Part shown: in pieces, positions 1 to 8,545 of the stretch
Position numbering within the stretch: position 1 is the stretch's first letter
How the letters are laid out: every line of letters begins with the position of its first letter
NCBI GenBank assembly: GCA_002367695.1
Contig: DFDK01000073.1
Location: forward strand, 1-10,648
Direction: 5' to 3'
DNA from: Acidimicrobium sp. UBA3029
GTDB taxonomy: Bacteria; Actinomycetota; Acidimicrobiia; Acidimicrobiales; Ilumatobacteraceae
DNA: 10,648 nt
Notes under the pieces: model-generated
Databases searched by the model: none
Seen by the model: the letters and a program-made list of their open reading frames with translations, nothing else
Told to the model about the DNA's origin: nothing
Program-made: the position numbers and the translations under genes

Positions 1-72
1 AATGCGATCAACTTGTCGGCATTTTCGAGACTGCGCACTCAAGGCGTCACTGCCGGAAACGTGATGGGCTAA
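1..72 (+). CDS. C-terminal end of an unidentified protein (partial)
   Basis: The first frame is open from the window edge to a TAA at 70-72 and gives 23 residues ending in TAGNVMG. This frame was chosen over the two other plus-strand frames because its codon choice resembles the neighbouring genes; the alternatives give Cys/Arg/His-rich peptides. The stop lies 9 bases before the GTG of the homocysteine methyltransferase and in the same frame, so the two genes are probably co-transcribed. I do not recognise the family from so short a tail. A corrinoid, folate or methylamine protein would suit the neighbour, but nothing in these residues shows that. Confidence 0.45.
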   Translation, partial: NAINLSAFSRLRTQGVTAGNVMG

Positions 73-81
73 GTTAGTTGT

Positions 82-1074
82 GTGTATTCATTAGAGAAGT
101 TGCTGGCGACGGGAAAAGTGCTGTTGGCCGACGGCGCAACAGGAACAAACTACTTTGAGATGGGCCTAACGGCTGGTGAACCACCAGAGTTTTGGATCAC
201 TGATCATCCAGACCGCGTGATCTCATTGCACCAACAATTTGTTGATGCTGGAGCCGACATCATCCTTACCAATACCTTTGGTTGCAATCGCCATCGACTC
301 AAATTGCACAATGCCCAGGCTCGTGTGCATGAACTGGCAAGTGCTGCAGCAGGGTTGGCGCGCAAAGTCGCCGATGGTGCTGGCCGTCCCGTGATCGTTG
401 CAGGTTCAGTTGGTCCAACAGGCGAGTTATTTGAACCGCTCGGTGCACTCACTGAAGCCGAAGCGATTGACACATTTGCCGAACAAATTCAGGGCCTCAA
501 AGATGGTGGGGCAGACGTGGCGTGGATAGAAACTATGTCGGCCCCCGAAGAAGTGCGTGCAGCAGCAATGGCGGCGATCAAGGTTGGGATGCCGTATGTA
601 GCAACGATGTCGTTTGATACGGCTGGTCGCACGATGATGGGCATAATGCCGAGTGCGCTCGAACAAATTTTTGTAGGACTCGACCCTCAGCCGCTTGCGA
701 TCGGCGCAAATTGTGGTGTTGGCGCATCCGACATGTTGGTTTCAGTTTCCGAAATGAAGGGTTTTGTCACTCCAGTTGTTGCAAAGGGCAACTGTGGCAT
801 ACCAAAGTTTGAGGGCGTGACCATTAAGTATTCAGGAACTCCAGAGTTGATGCATACTTACGCTGGAATGGCGGTTGACGCAGGGGTGCGCATTGTGGGT
901 GGTTGCTGCGGCACGTCGCCCGAGCATTTAGTTGCGATGCGAAATGCTCTCGACACTCATGTGTCTGGTGCAGCGCCCACAACCGGAGAAATCATTGCCA
1001 AGATTGGCCCCCTTACCAATTCGGTGCCAACGATTGCAGACACATCCACCAGAGACGCTCGCCGCCGCCGCTAA
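82..1074 (+). CDS. Homocysteine S-methyltransferase, betaine-homocysteine/split-MetH type
   Basis: A cytoplasmic zinc enzyme of 330 residues that transfers a methyl group to homocysteine to make methionine. The pfam S-methyl_trans barrel is complete: DGATGT at residues 17-22, LTNTFG at 62-67, GSVGPTGE at 108-115, and the zinc ligands Cys211 (in ANCGVG), Cys275 and Cys276 (in GGCCGT). The spacing and the wording around these motifs match the proteins annotated as betaine-homocysteine methyltransferase (Bmt) in alphaproteobacteria. Closely similar proteins also serve as the homocysteine subunit of three-part split methionine synthases, so the donor may be glycine betaine or a methyl-corrinoid partner. 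No cobalamin or folate domain is fused. The GTG start at 82 is the first start after the preceding stop, and only a weak ribosome site is visible. The tail beyond about residue 320 is Arg-rich. The family assignment is firm; the methyl donor is not. Confidence 0.88.
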   Translation: MYSLEKLLATGKVLLADGATGTNYFEMGLTAGEPPEFWITDHPDRVISLHQQFVDAGADIILTNTFGCNRHRLKLHNAQARVHELASAAAGLARKVADGAGRPVIVAGSVGPTGELFEPLGALTEAEAIDTFAEQIQGLKDGGADVAWIETMSAPEEVRAAAMAAIKVGMPYVATMSFDTAGRTMMGIMPSALEQIFVGLDPQPLAIGANCGVGASDMLVSVSEMKGFVTPVVAKGNCGIPKFEGVTIKYSGTPELMHTYAGMAVDAGVRIVGGCCGTSPEHLVAMRNALDTHVSGAAPTTGEIIAKIGPLTNSVPTIADTSTRDARRRR

Positions 1075-1113
1075 GAGTCATTTATGGTCGTCCCAACTGT
1101 GGAATAGGGGCAT

Positions 1114-1142
1114 TTGACATTGTCTCTGGATGGACCTAGGGT
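1114..1142 (+). promoter_or_regulatory. Candidate housekeeping promoter of the ABC transporter operon
   Basis: A perfect -35 box TTGACA (1114-1119) is followed after exactly 17 bases by TAGGGT (1137-1142). TAGGGT keeps the T-A-N-N-N-T bases most important in a -10 box. Transcription would begin near 1149, leaving a leader of about 60 bases before the binding-protein gene. It is the only good promoter match in this 134-base gap, which is also the only sizeable plus-strand intergenic space before the operon. Confidence 0.6.
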
Positions 1143-1146
1143 TTCC

Positions 1147-1163
1147 CCACTTGTCAACCGTGG
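1147..1163. promoter_or_regulatory. Imperfect dyad at the predicted transcription start (possible operator)
   Basis: The arms CCAC-TTG (1147-1153) and CAA-GTGG (1155-1157 and 1160-1163) are inverted around T1154, with two extra C bases in the right arm. The site overlaps the predicted start of transcription, where a repressor could act. The match is short and irregular, no regulator gene is in the window, and chance is a fair explanation. Confidence 0.22.
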
Positions 1164-1194
1164 CGAGAGCGGAAAGAATTTCGCTTAATTAAAA

Positions 1195-1200
1195 AGGGGA
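1195..1200 (+). promoter_or_regulatory. Strong ribosome binding site of the binding-protein gene
   Basis: AGGGGA lies 8 bases before the ATG at 1209, inside an A-rich stretch (TTAATTAAAAAGGGGAAA). It is the clearest Shine-Dalgarno site in the window and fixes the start. The weak sites before both permease genes suggest that the binding protein is made in excess over the membrane parts. Confidence 0.7.
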
Positions 1201-1208
1201 AATTTCAA

Positions 1209-2795
1209 ATGGAAGAGCATGATGATTTTATTATTGATGTCTCACGTAGAAATTTTGTAAAGGGAGCTGGTGCGTTAGCAGCAGGACTTGGTCTTGCTGG
1301 TTTTAGTTCTGTCGGCGCTTACGCAGCCCCGATGGCCCCAAAAAAGGGCGGCACGCTCAAGGTAGGCATCGTTGGTGGCACTGACGACATCATTGATGCA
1401 CAATACCTATTCAAACTCGCCGACGTACTTAGATTGAACATTGGCTGGGAGGGTTTGATGAACTTCGACAACAAGTTTCAGCCATCAACCGAACACGGTC
1501 TTGCAGAATCGGTCGAAGTGAAAAGCCTCTCCAAATATGTCATCAAGATGAAAAAGGGTATCGAATTCCATAACGGCAAGACAATGAACATGAACGATGT
1601 TATTTTCTCATGGCAGCGCCTGGTTGACCCAAAATTGCCAGGTACAAAAGGTTTGGGCCAATACCTCAGCCCAGCCGGATTGAAAAAGATTGATGCGAAC
1701 ACATTTGAGATGAATCTGTTGCAACCAAACGCTGATTGGCTCACCTCGATATCGCAGTACGCAAACACCATCGTTCCTGTCGGTTATACACGTAATGGCC
1801 CACAAGTTGGAACTGGGCCTTTCAAGCTGAAGAGCTTTACTCCTGGTGTCGAGAGCACGCATGTGCGCCATGCCAACTATTGGGATTCTGGCAAGCCGTA
1901 TCTTGATGGTGTTCGGGTGATCAACTTCAGTAGCACTGATGCCCTTGTCAACGCATTGTTGGCTGGTCAGATCCATGCGGCTGTAGGCGTTCCAGCGGCT
2001 CTTGTTCCAGTGGTGAAGAAAAACAAGAAAATGAAGGTCATTGAAACATCGGCAGGAAAGATCGCTCCGATTGTTCTACCGATTGACGAAGCACCATTTA
2101 ACGACAAGCGCGTTCGACAGGCTCTGCGCATGATTATTGATCGCAAAAAGATCATTAAACAGGCGCTCAGCGGACGTGGAACCGTAGCAAATGACGACTT
2201 CAGCCCACTCGATGCCAATTACAACGCAAATGGTTACGTCGCTAAGCAAGACGTGCCCCGTGCACTTGCATTGTTGAAAGCTGCTGGGTACTCCAAGTCA
2301 AATCCACTCAAATTCACCCTCTGGACGGGAAGCGACAACTTCCCCGAAGTGGCGAAGTCGTTTGCCGAGCAGGTCAACTCGCTGTCAGGCGGAGTTGCCA
2401 AGGTTGAAGTTGGAATTCCTTCCGACTATTGGGATACCAAATACATGGCAAAGAACGTCGGCGCGTACACCACGTACTGGAATCCAAAGCCATATTTGGT
2501 TCAGGCCGGCCAGATGCTCGACGTCTATGACGAGACGCACCTCGCGCCAAAGGGCTCTAACAACCCTTACCGCAAATGGTACGAACAAGCTCTTGCAGAG
2601 CGAAATCCTGCGAAGCGTCGTGCGTTGGTCAAGAAGATGCAGGCCTATCACAACGTGAATGGTGGGTACATCGTTCCTTTCTTCTTGAACGTGATTGACG
2701 CACACTCCACGAAGGTGCAGGGTCTCGAACAAAGGCCAGCATCATTGAATCTAGACACGTTCGGCATGCACTTTAAGCGAGTGTGGTTGGCGTAA
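1209..2795 (+). CDS. Tat-exported solute-binding protein of a Dpp/Opp-type ABC importer
   Basis: An extracytoplasmic binding protein of 528 residues, family 5 (SBP_bac_5), that captures the substrate and delivers it to the permeases. The N-terminus is a textbook twin-arginine signal, SRRNFVK at residues 12-18, then a hydrophobic stretch (about 19-36) and a likely AYA cleavage site (37-39). There is no lipobox cysteine, so the mature protein should be soluble. The mature part opens with KKGGTLKVG, and conserved family features follow, such as EFHNGKTMNMNDVIFSW and the GTGPFKLKSF turn. The length is normal for the family. Family 5 proteins bind di- or oligopeptides, nickel, opines, heme or glutathione, and the ligand cannot be read from the sequence. 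The gene follows its own promoter and ribosome site and lies 44 bases before the first permease. Tat export suggests folding, or cofactor or ligand loading, before export. Confidence 0.9.
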   Translation: MEEHDDFIIDVSRRNFVKGAGALAAGLGLAGFSSVGAYAAPMAPKKGGTLKVGIVGGTDDIIDAQYLFKLADVLRLNIGWEGLMNFDNKFQPSTEHGLAESVEVKSLSKYVIKMKKGIEFHNGKTMNMNDVIFSWQRLVDPKLPGTKGLGQYLSPAGLKKIDANTFEMNLLQPNADWLTSISQYANTIVPVGYTRNGPQVGTGPFKLKSFTPGVESTHVRHANYWDSGKPYLDGVRVINFSSTDALVNALLAGQIHAAVGVPAALVPVVKKNKKMKVIETSAGKIAPIVLPIDEAPFNDKRVRQALRMIIDRKKIIKQALSGRGTVANDDFSPLDANYNANGYVAKQDVPRALALLKAAGYSKSNPLKFTLWTGSDNFPEVAKSFAEQVNSLSGGVAKVEVGIPSDYWDTKYMAKNVGAYTTYWNPKPYLVQAGQMLDVYDETHLAPKGSNNPYRKWYEQALAERNPAKRRALVKKMQAYHNVNGGYIVPFFLNVIDAHSTKVQGLEQRPASLNLDTFGMHFKRVWLA

Positions 2796-2806
2796 TTGCC
2801 GACTTG

Positions 2807-2819
2807 CAGTCGTTGACTG
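2807..2819 (+). other. Short intercistronic hairpin after the binding-protein gene
   Basis: CAGTC (2807-2811) and GACTG (2815-2819) form a five-pair stem with a three-base loop. An alternative stem uses GACT at 2801-2804 with AGTC at 2808-2811. No T-run follows, so this is not a terminator. At best it is a weak element at the 3' end of the binding-protein message. Confidence 0.25.
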
Positions 2820-2839
2820 AAATTTATAGACAAAGCTGA

Positions 2840-3799
2840 ATGAGTATTTTTAAGTTTGTGTTGAGACGCCTAGCCTTCGGGCTAGGCGCTCTCATCGCAA
2901 TTTCTGCGGCAATTTTTTTTGTTACGCAAGGTTTGCCAGCAGACCCTGCAAAAACCATCCTCGGTCGCGATGCAACTCCGGAGAACTTGGAAGCTTTGCG
3001 AGCGATTTTGGGTCTAGATAGACCTCTGCTTTCCCAGTATTTTGGGTGGCTTACCGATGTCGTTCGTGGAGATTTTGGAACGTCATTCACTACGCAAATG
3101 TCGGTAAGCACGTACCTTGGACCACGATTCGGAAATTCACTTTTTATTATGTTGATCGGAACGATCGTGTCCATTCCGATCTCGTTGCTCCTTGGCGGCT
3201 ATATGGCTCTCAAGCGAGACTCGTTGTTTGACTCAAGTAGTTCGTTTGCCACGCTGGTATTTGCTGCGCTACCCGAATTTGTAATGGGCACGGGCCTAAT
3301 TGTGATTTTTGCAACGACGGTGTTTCAGTGGTTCCCTGCAGTTGTGTTCCTGGATGAGGGGGCCGCACCTTGGTCCGACCCGATGGGCGTCGTGTTGCCA
3401 ATTACGACTCTCGTGCTTGGTTGCATTCCATATGTCTCGCGGACTATGCGGGCATCAATGGTCGAGGTGCTTGAAAGTGATTACATCGAGATGGCGCGGT
3501 TGAAGGGTGTCTCTGAAAGAAATGTGCTGTTGCGACACGCATTTCCTAATGCGCTAGGGCCAGTGTTCCAGGTAAGTGCGCTCAATATTGCGTATCTCGT
3601 TGGCGGTGCCGTCATTGTCGAACGACTTTTTAATTATCCGGGTGTAGGAAGTGCATTAACCGATGCCATTCGTGTCCGAGATCTTCCTGTTATTCAGTTT
3701 CTCTCGCTGCTGATTGGCAGCGTGTACGTTCTGACAAATCTCATTGCCGATGTCGCGACTGTGCTTGTAACCCCTCGATTGCGGACGACTCTCAAATGA
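2840..3799 (+). CDS. ABC importer permease, DppB/OppB type
   Basis: The first of two integral membrane subunits forming the translocation channel (319 residues, BPD_transp_1 with the usual DppB-type N-terminus). Six membrane segments can be seen: about 11-28, then stretches including NSLFIMLIGTIV, FATLVFAALPEF, GVVLPITTLVLG, QVSALNIAYLVGG and FLSLLIGSVYVL. The cytoplasmic coupling (EAA) loop is at about 217-240, starting EMARLKGVSERN. It includes the family signature of a long loop between segments 1 and 2 with GDFGTSF. The ATG at 2840 has only a weak ribosome site. The stop overlaps the start of the next gene in ATGA. The first codons carry a strong hairpin, listed separately, which may limit expression relative to the binding protein. 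Confidence 0.92.
   Translation: MSIFKFVLRRLAFGLGALIAISAAIFFVTQGLPADPAKTILGRDATPENLEALRAILGLDRPLLSQYFGWLTDVVRGDFGTSFTTQMSVSTYLGPRFGNSLFIMLIGTIVSIPISLLLGGYMALKRDSLFDSSSSFATLVFAALPEFVMGTGLIVIFATTVFQWFPAVVFLDEGAAPWSDPMGVVLPITTLVLGCIPYVSRTMRASMVEVLESDYIEMARLKGVSERNVLLRHAFPNALGPVFQVSALNIAYLVGGAVIVERLFNYPGVGSALTDAIRVRDLPVIQFLSLLIGSVYVLTNLIADVATVLVTPRLRTTLK
2862..2894 (+). promoter_or_regulatory. Strong UUCG-capped RNA hairpin inside the first permease gene
   Basis: A perfect nine-pair stem pairs 2867-2875 (CGCCTAGCC) with 2880-2888 (GGCTAGGCG) across a TTCG tetraloop (2876-2879). Past a bulged C2889, five more pairs join 2862-2866 to 2890-2894. The structure covers codons 8-19, just downstream of the start codon. 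An eight-T run lies at 2913-2920, too far downstream for a standard intrinsic terminator. Its position between the binding-protein and permease genes fits an attenuator, translation brake or transcript-end stabiliser. The base pairing is seen directly; the role is inferred. Confidence 0.6.
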
Positions 3800-4654
3800 G
3801 CACTATGGCTGAAGAAGTTTCCAAGAAAACAAACTTCCTTGCCTCGGCTTGGAAAATGCATCGTGCCAAAATCGGTTTTGCGATCACGCTTGTCGTTGTT
3901 GCGCTCGCTCTGGTCGGTCCATTTTTTGCACCCTTCACTGCAACCGAATTTGTCGACATGCCCAATACTGTCGAAGTTCCAGGTACTTTTTTTGGCACCG
4001 ATTTTCTCGGACAAGACGTATGGTCAAGGTTTTTGCTAGGTGGCAGGTCAATCTTGTTTCTTGGCGCAATGTCAACGATCATCGGTGTGCTGATGGGGGC
4101 AATGCTCGGTGTTGTGGCGGCGTACGTAAAGGGTGCACTGAATTCGTTCATCATGCGAACGTTCGACATAGTCATCGCATTTCCTGGCATTTTGTGGGCT
4201 TTGCTGCTTGTTTCAATGCTTGGAAGCAGCAGTTTCCTGATCATTTTGGCGACAGTAGTTTCTACGGTTCCGCGAGTCGGTCGAATTATCTACGGTGCGG
4301 CGGTGGCCGTTGTGGAGCGAGATTTCGTTTCGGCGGCAACGGCAATTGGTGAATCACGCTTGCGGATTGTTTTCCGTGAGATTCTTCCCAACACGACCTC
4401 AACTTTGCTGGTAGAGACCAATTTACGTTTCACCTACTCCATCGGAGGGATTGCGTCATTAGCATTCCTCGGTTTCACCTCGGATCCCACAGGTGCCAAT
4501 TGGGGAACGATGGTGCAAGAAAATAGCAGTGCAATTATTTTGCAACCGTGGGGCGTCATACTTCCTGTTATTGCGATCGCATTGTTGACAATAGGTACAG
4601 GGCTCATTGGCGATGCATTCTCCCGTGTTTCCGCAGGTATTGACCGGGGCCGTA

Positions 4655-4662
<8 letters not shown>
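3796..4662 (+). CDS. ABC importer permease, DppC/OppC type
   Basis: The second membrane subunit (288 residues). It opens with the OppC_N-type segment, in which WKMHRAKIGF precedes a membrane helix ending at VGPFFAPF. It then shows the conserved FGTDFLGQDVWSR region and GGRSILFLG, typical of DppC proteins. The coupling loop is at about 172-195, with SAATAIGES at residues 179-187 followed by RILPN-like EILPN. Start and stop are linked to both neighbours: ATG at 3796 overlaps the previous stop by four bases, and the TAA at 4660-4662 lies inside the start of the ATPase gene. An in-frame ATG at 3805 is an alternative start. Together with the DppB-type permease it forms a heterodimeric channel. Substrate choice is not readable here. 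Confidence 0.92.
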
Positions 4663-6423
<1,761 letters not shown>

Positions 6424-6427
<4 letters not shown>

Positions 6428-7560
6428 GTCGCGAGCTCTTAGTTTCACCGGGTTTTGAGAGTGTTGCAAAAGTGTTTAGCAAGTATCACAAAGACGAATT
6501 GGCTGGTGCATCATTTGCTGCAACGGTAAACGGTACGCAAGTTGTCGATTTGTGGGGCGGCGTAAAATCTGATGGCGCGCCGTGGAGTGACGACACGGTG
6601 TGCGTAATCGCATCTGGCACAAAGGGCATCTGTACCGTCGCGGTGCTGATGTGTGTCGAACGCGGTCTACTCAACCTCGAAGCACCGATTGAGTCAATCT
6701 GGCCCGAGTTTGCTGCAGGAGGCAAAGGGCAAGTACTTATTGGTGATGCATTGGCACACATGGCTGGCGTGCCAGGTATCGAGCGCAAGATCACTGCACA
6801 GGAAATTTCTGACCCAATTCTGATGGCTCAAATGGTTGCGCAGCAGCATCCGTTTGTGCCGGTTGGATCACCCACATATCACGCACTCACATTTGGTTGG
6901 ATAGCAAGTGAATTGGTGAGACGCGTAGATGGAAGATCGATCGGCAAATTTGTGCGTGATGAGATTGCACAACCGTTGCAACTCGACTTGCATATTGGTG
7001 CAGCGGATGATGTATTGCCTCGCATCGCAAAGACCACTCGAGCGAAAAATTACAACTACACAGCGCTTTTGCCAGGCTCCGCTATCGACCCACGATTGTT
7101 GCATGTATACGGCATGACTCCAGTTGAACTTTCTGAATCTGCGGATTTTGCGAAGATCGAGTTGCCTGGTGGTGGAGGAGTAGCAAGCGCATATGCAATG
7201 AGTCGCTTGTACGCAATGCTGGTGAGTGGTGGTGAACTTGACGGTGTGCGCCTGCTGCAACCCGAGATAATCGAGATAGCAAGGCGCGAGCGCTCAGTAG
7301 GCAACGACGCACTCTCAGGACGACAATTGCGTTTTGGTATTGGTTTTGAGATCAACCCAAACCCTTCGCGACTCGGAATGGCTCCTGATGCGTTTGGCCA
7401 CACAGGGGCAGGCGGGTCTACGCACGGAGCATGGCCAAGTATGAACACCAGTTTTTCGTATGCAATGCGCGAGTTTCAGACCGAAAACAGCGACTCTCGA
7501 GCATTTGAGCTACTCGATGTGCTCGACGAATGCGTGATGCGTCAGTTAAAGAAGAAGTAG
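6424..7560 (+). CDS. Beta-lactamase-family serine hydrolase (EstB/class C-like)
   Basis: A 378-residue serine hydrolase of the class C beta-lactamase/penicillin-binding/EstB esterase fold (pfam Beta-lactamase). The SxxK pair is Ser64-Lys67 (SGTK), the second motif is Tyr152-His153-Ala154, and the third motif is His326-Thr327-Gly328 followed by AGG in place of KTG. His at that position and the YHA form are common in EstB-type esterases and D-aminopeptidase-like members rather than in true resistance enzymes. No signal peptide is seen, so it should act in the cytoplasm on imported compounds. The GTG start overlaps the ATPase stop by four bases (GTGA), with AAAGG 8 bases upstream, so it is the last coupled gene of the importer operon. 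Likely substrates are esters, amides or D-amino-acid peptides brought in by the transporter. The fold is certain; the substrate is unknown. Confidence 0.88.
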
Positions 7561-7589
7561 CGCAGAGCGTTGTAGTTCTTTCATAACGT

Positions 7590-7733
7590 ATGACACGCCA
7601 AGCGAAGATCAAGAATGGTTTTGCACCCAAAATTTGTGTGCGCTGTGGTCTGCCGTTTGAATGGCGCAAAAAGTGGGCTAAAAATTGGGCTGAAGTAAAA
7701 TATTGCAGCACGCGGTGTCGCGACGACAAATGA
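7590..7733 (+). CDS. DUF2256 small cysteine-cluster protein
   Basis: A 47-residue basic protein matching the DUF2256 family along its whole length. It has a CVRCGLPF cysteine pair (Cys16, Cys19), then WRKKWAKNW at 25-33, EVKYCS at 35-40 and TRCR ending the second pair (Cys39, Cys43). The four cysteines make a zinc-ribbon-like site. The family has no established biochemical function; from memory, members are sometimes found beside cryptochrome/photolyase genes, but none is present here. The ATG at 7590 begins 29 bases after the hydrolase stop, so it may be read through from the importer operon. It ends 8 bases from the stop of the facing crotonase gene. The shortness is normal for the family. 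Confidence 0.85.
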   Translation: MTRQAKIKNGFAPKICVRCGLPFEWRKKWAKNWAEVKYCSTRCRDDK

Positions 7734-7741
7734 TGCAGTAG

Positions 7742-8530
7742 TTATTTGCCTTGCCACTTGGGTGGCCGTTTTTCGGCAAATGACGCCGGGCCCTCAACCG
7801 CATCCTGCGAATCAACTGCTTTTCGGTAGGCCACATTTACTCGCATCTGTTTCATTGCCTCTTGAATGTCAACATTTTCAAGTGTGCGATTGAGTTCGAG
7901 TACCGCAGCCACGCTGAGCGGGGCAGACAAACAAATTTCGGCAGCCAACTGACGCGCACTTGTCATCAGATCGGCGAGTGGTACGACACGATTAACGATG
8001 CCCCATGACTCTGCTTCAACAGCAGAAAGCCTGCGGCCCCCAAAGATGATTTCGTTAGAAAGTTGGCGGGGCATGAGGCGTGGTAATCGCACAGCGCCTG
8101 CGTCGGGCAACACACCTACGCGAGTTTCGGGCAAAAAGAATTGTGCGTGGTCTGCAGCAACGATGAAGTCTGCAGACATTGCAATCTCGAAACCGCCACC
8201 TACGGCCATGCCATTGACGGCCGCAATGATCGGCTTGTTGCGATTGGGCAACTCGGGGAAGCCGCCAAAACCACCCACTCCGTAGTCGGAGTCAAATGCT
8301 TCGCCGTCAGCAGCCGCGTTTAAGTCCCATCCAGCAGAGAAAAACTTTTCGCCTGCAGCAGTAAAAATGGCCACACGATGTGTTGAATCAGAGTTGAAAG
8401 CCGAGAAAATTTCACTCAGTTCTCGGCTCGTCGCTGCATCAATGGTGTTTGCCTTAGGGCGGTCAAGAATGATCTCGAGAATTGAGCCAGTGCCTGCAGG
8501 AGTGGTTGACGTGCTCGTTGTAATCGGCAT
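7742..8530 (-). CDS. caiD: Enoyl-CoA hydratase, close to carnitinyl-CoA dehydratase CaiD
   Basis: A 262-residue crotonase-family enzyme whose wording follows E. coli CaiD (crotonobetainyl-CoA hydratase). Shared motifs include GSILEI-LDRPKAN-IDA near residue 15, GEKFFSAGWDL at 60-70, the oxyanion-hole region NGMAVGGGFE at 106-115, WGIVNRVV, and a C-terminal FAEKR-P-W-GK. The two acid/base glutamates are present as Glu115 and Glu135, twenty apart as in CaiD (Glu111 and Glu131). It would interconvert crotonobetainyl-CoA and carnitinyl-CoA or hydrate a related enoyl-CoA. ATG 8528-8530 is preferred because GAGA precedes it at usable spacing; a GTG at 8531-8533 would add one residue. It is last in the minus-strand operon, 15 bases after the ligase stop. 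The crotonase assignment is certain; carnitine specificity is likely but unproven, as no CaiB or CaiC is in view. Confidence 0.88.
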   Translation of the reverse strand: MPITTSTSTTPAGTGSILEIILDRPKANTIDAATSRELSEIFSAFNSDSTHRVAIFTAAGEKFFSAGWDLNAAADGEAFDSDYGVGGFGGFPELPNRNKPIIAAVNGMAVGGGFEIAMSADFIVAADHAQFFLPETRVGVLPDAGAVRLPRLMPRQLSNEIIFGGRRLSAVEAESWGIVNRVVPLADLMTSARQLAAEICLSAPLSVAAVLELNRTLENVDIQEAMKQMRVNVAYRKAVDSQDAVEGPASFAEKRPPKWQGK

Positions 8531-8545
8531 CACATTCTCGTTTCG

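Noticed and set aside
1..72. Upstream partial frame and methyltransferase as one gene split by a stop codon
   Set aside because: They are in the same frame, but the methyltransferase begins with a normal family N-terminus just after GTG 82, so two genes are the simpler reading.
1185..1206. Palindromes TTAATTAA (1185-1192) and GAAATTTC (1199-1206) as operators
   Set aside because: Both are short, AT-rich self-complementary runs around the ribosome site and are easily expected by chance; there is no second copy to support a binding site.
1608..1976. Minus-strand open frame within the binding-protein gene
   Set aside because: It is antisense to a well-supported gene and contains no domain or start signal.
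2863..2920. Intrinsic terminator made of the UUCG hairpin and the T8 run
   Set aside because: The T-run starts 24 bases after the stem rather than immediately, so it does not fit a Rho-independent terminator; the hairpin itself is kept as a separate finding.
3792..4244. Minus-strand open frame of about 150 codons opposite the second permease
   Set aside because: It lies wholly antisense to a clear permease gene, its translation is low-complexity Ser/Thr/Ala sequence with no recognisable motif, and it has no ribosome site.
3849..4352. Plus-strand overlapping frame of 167 codons within the second permease
   Set aside because: It is a shifted reading of the permease gene, rich in Cys, Arg, His and Trp, and unlike the codon use of real genes here.
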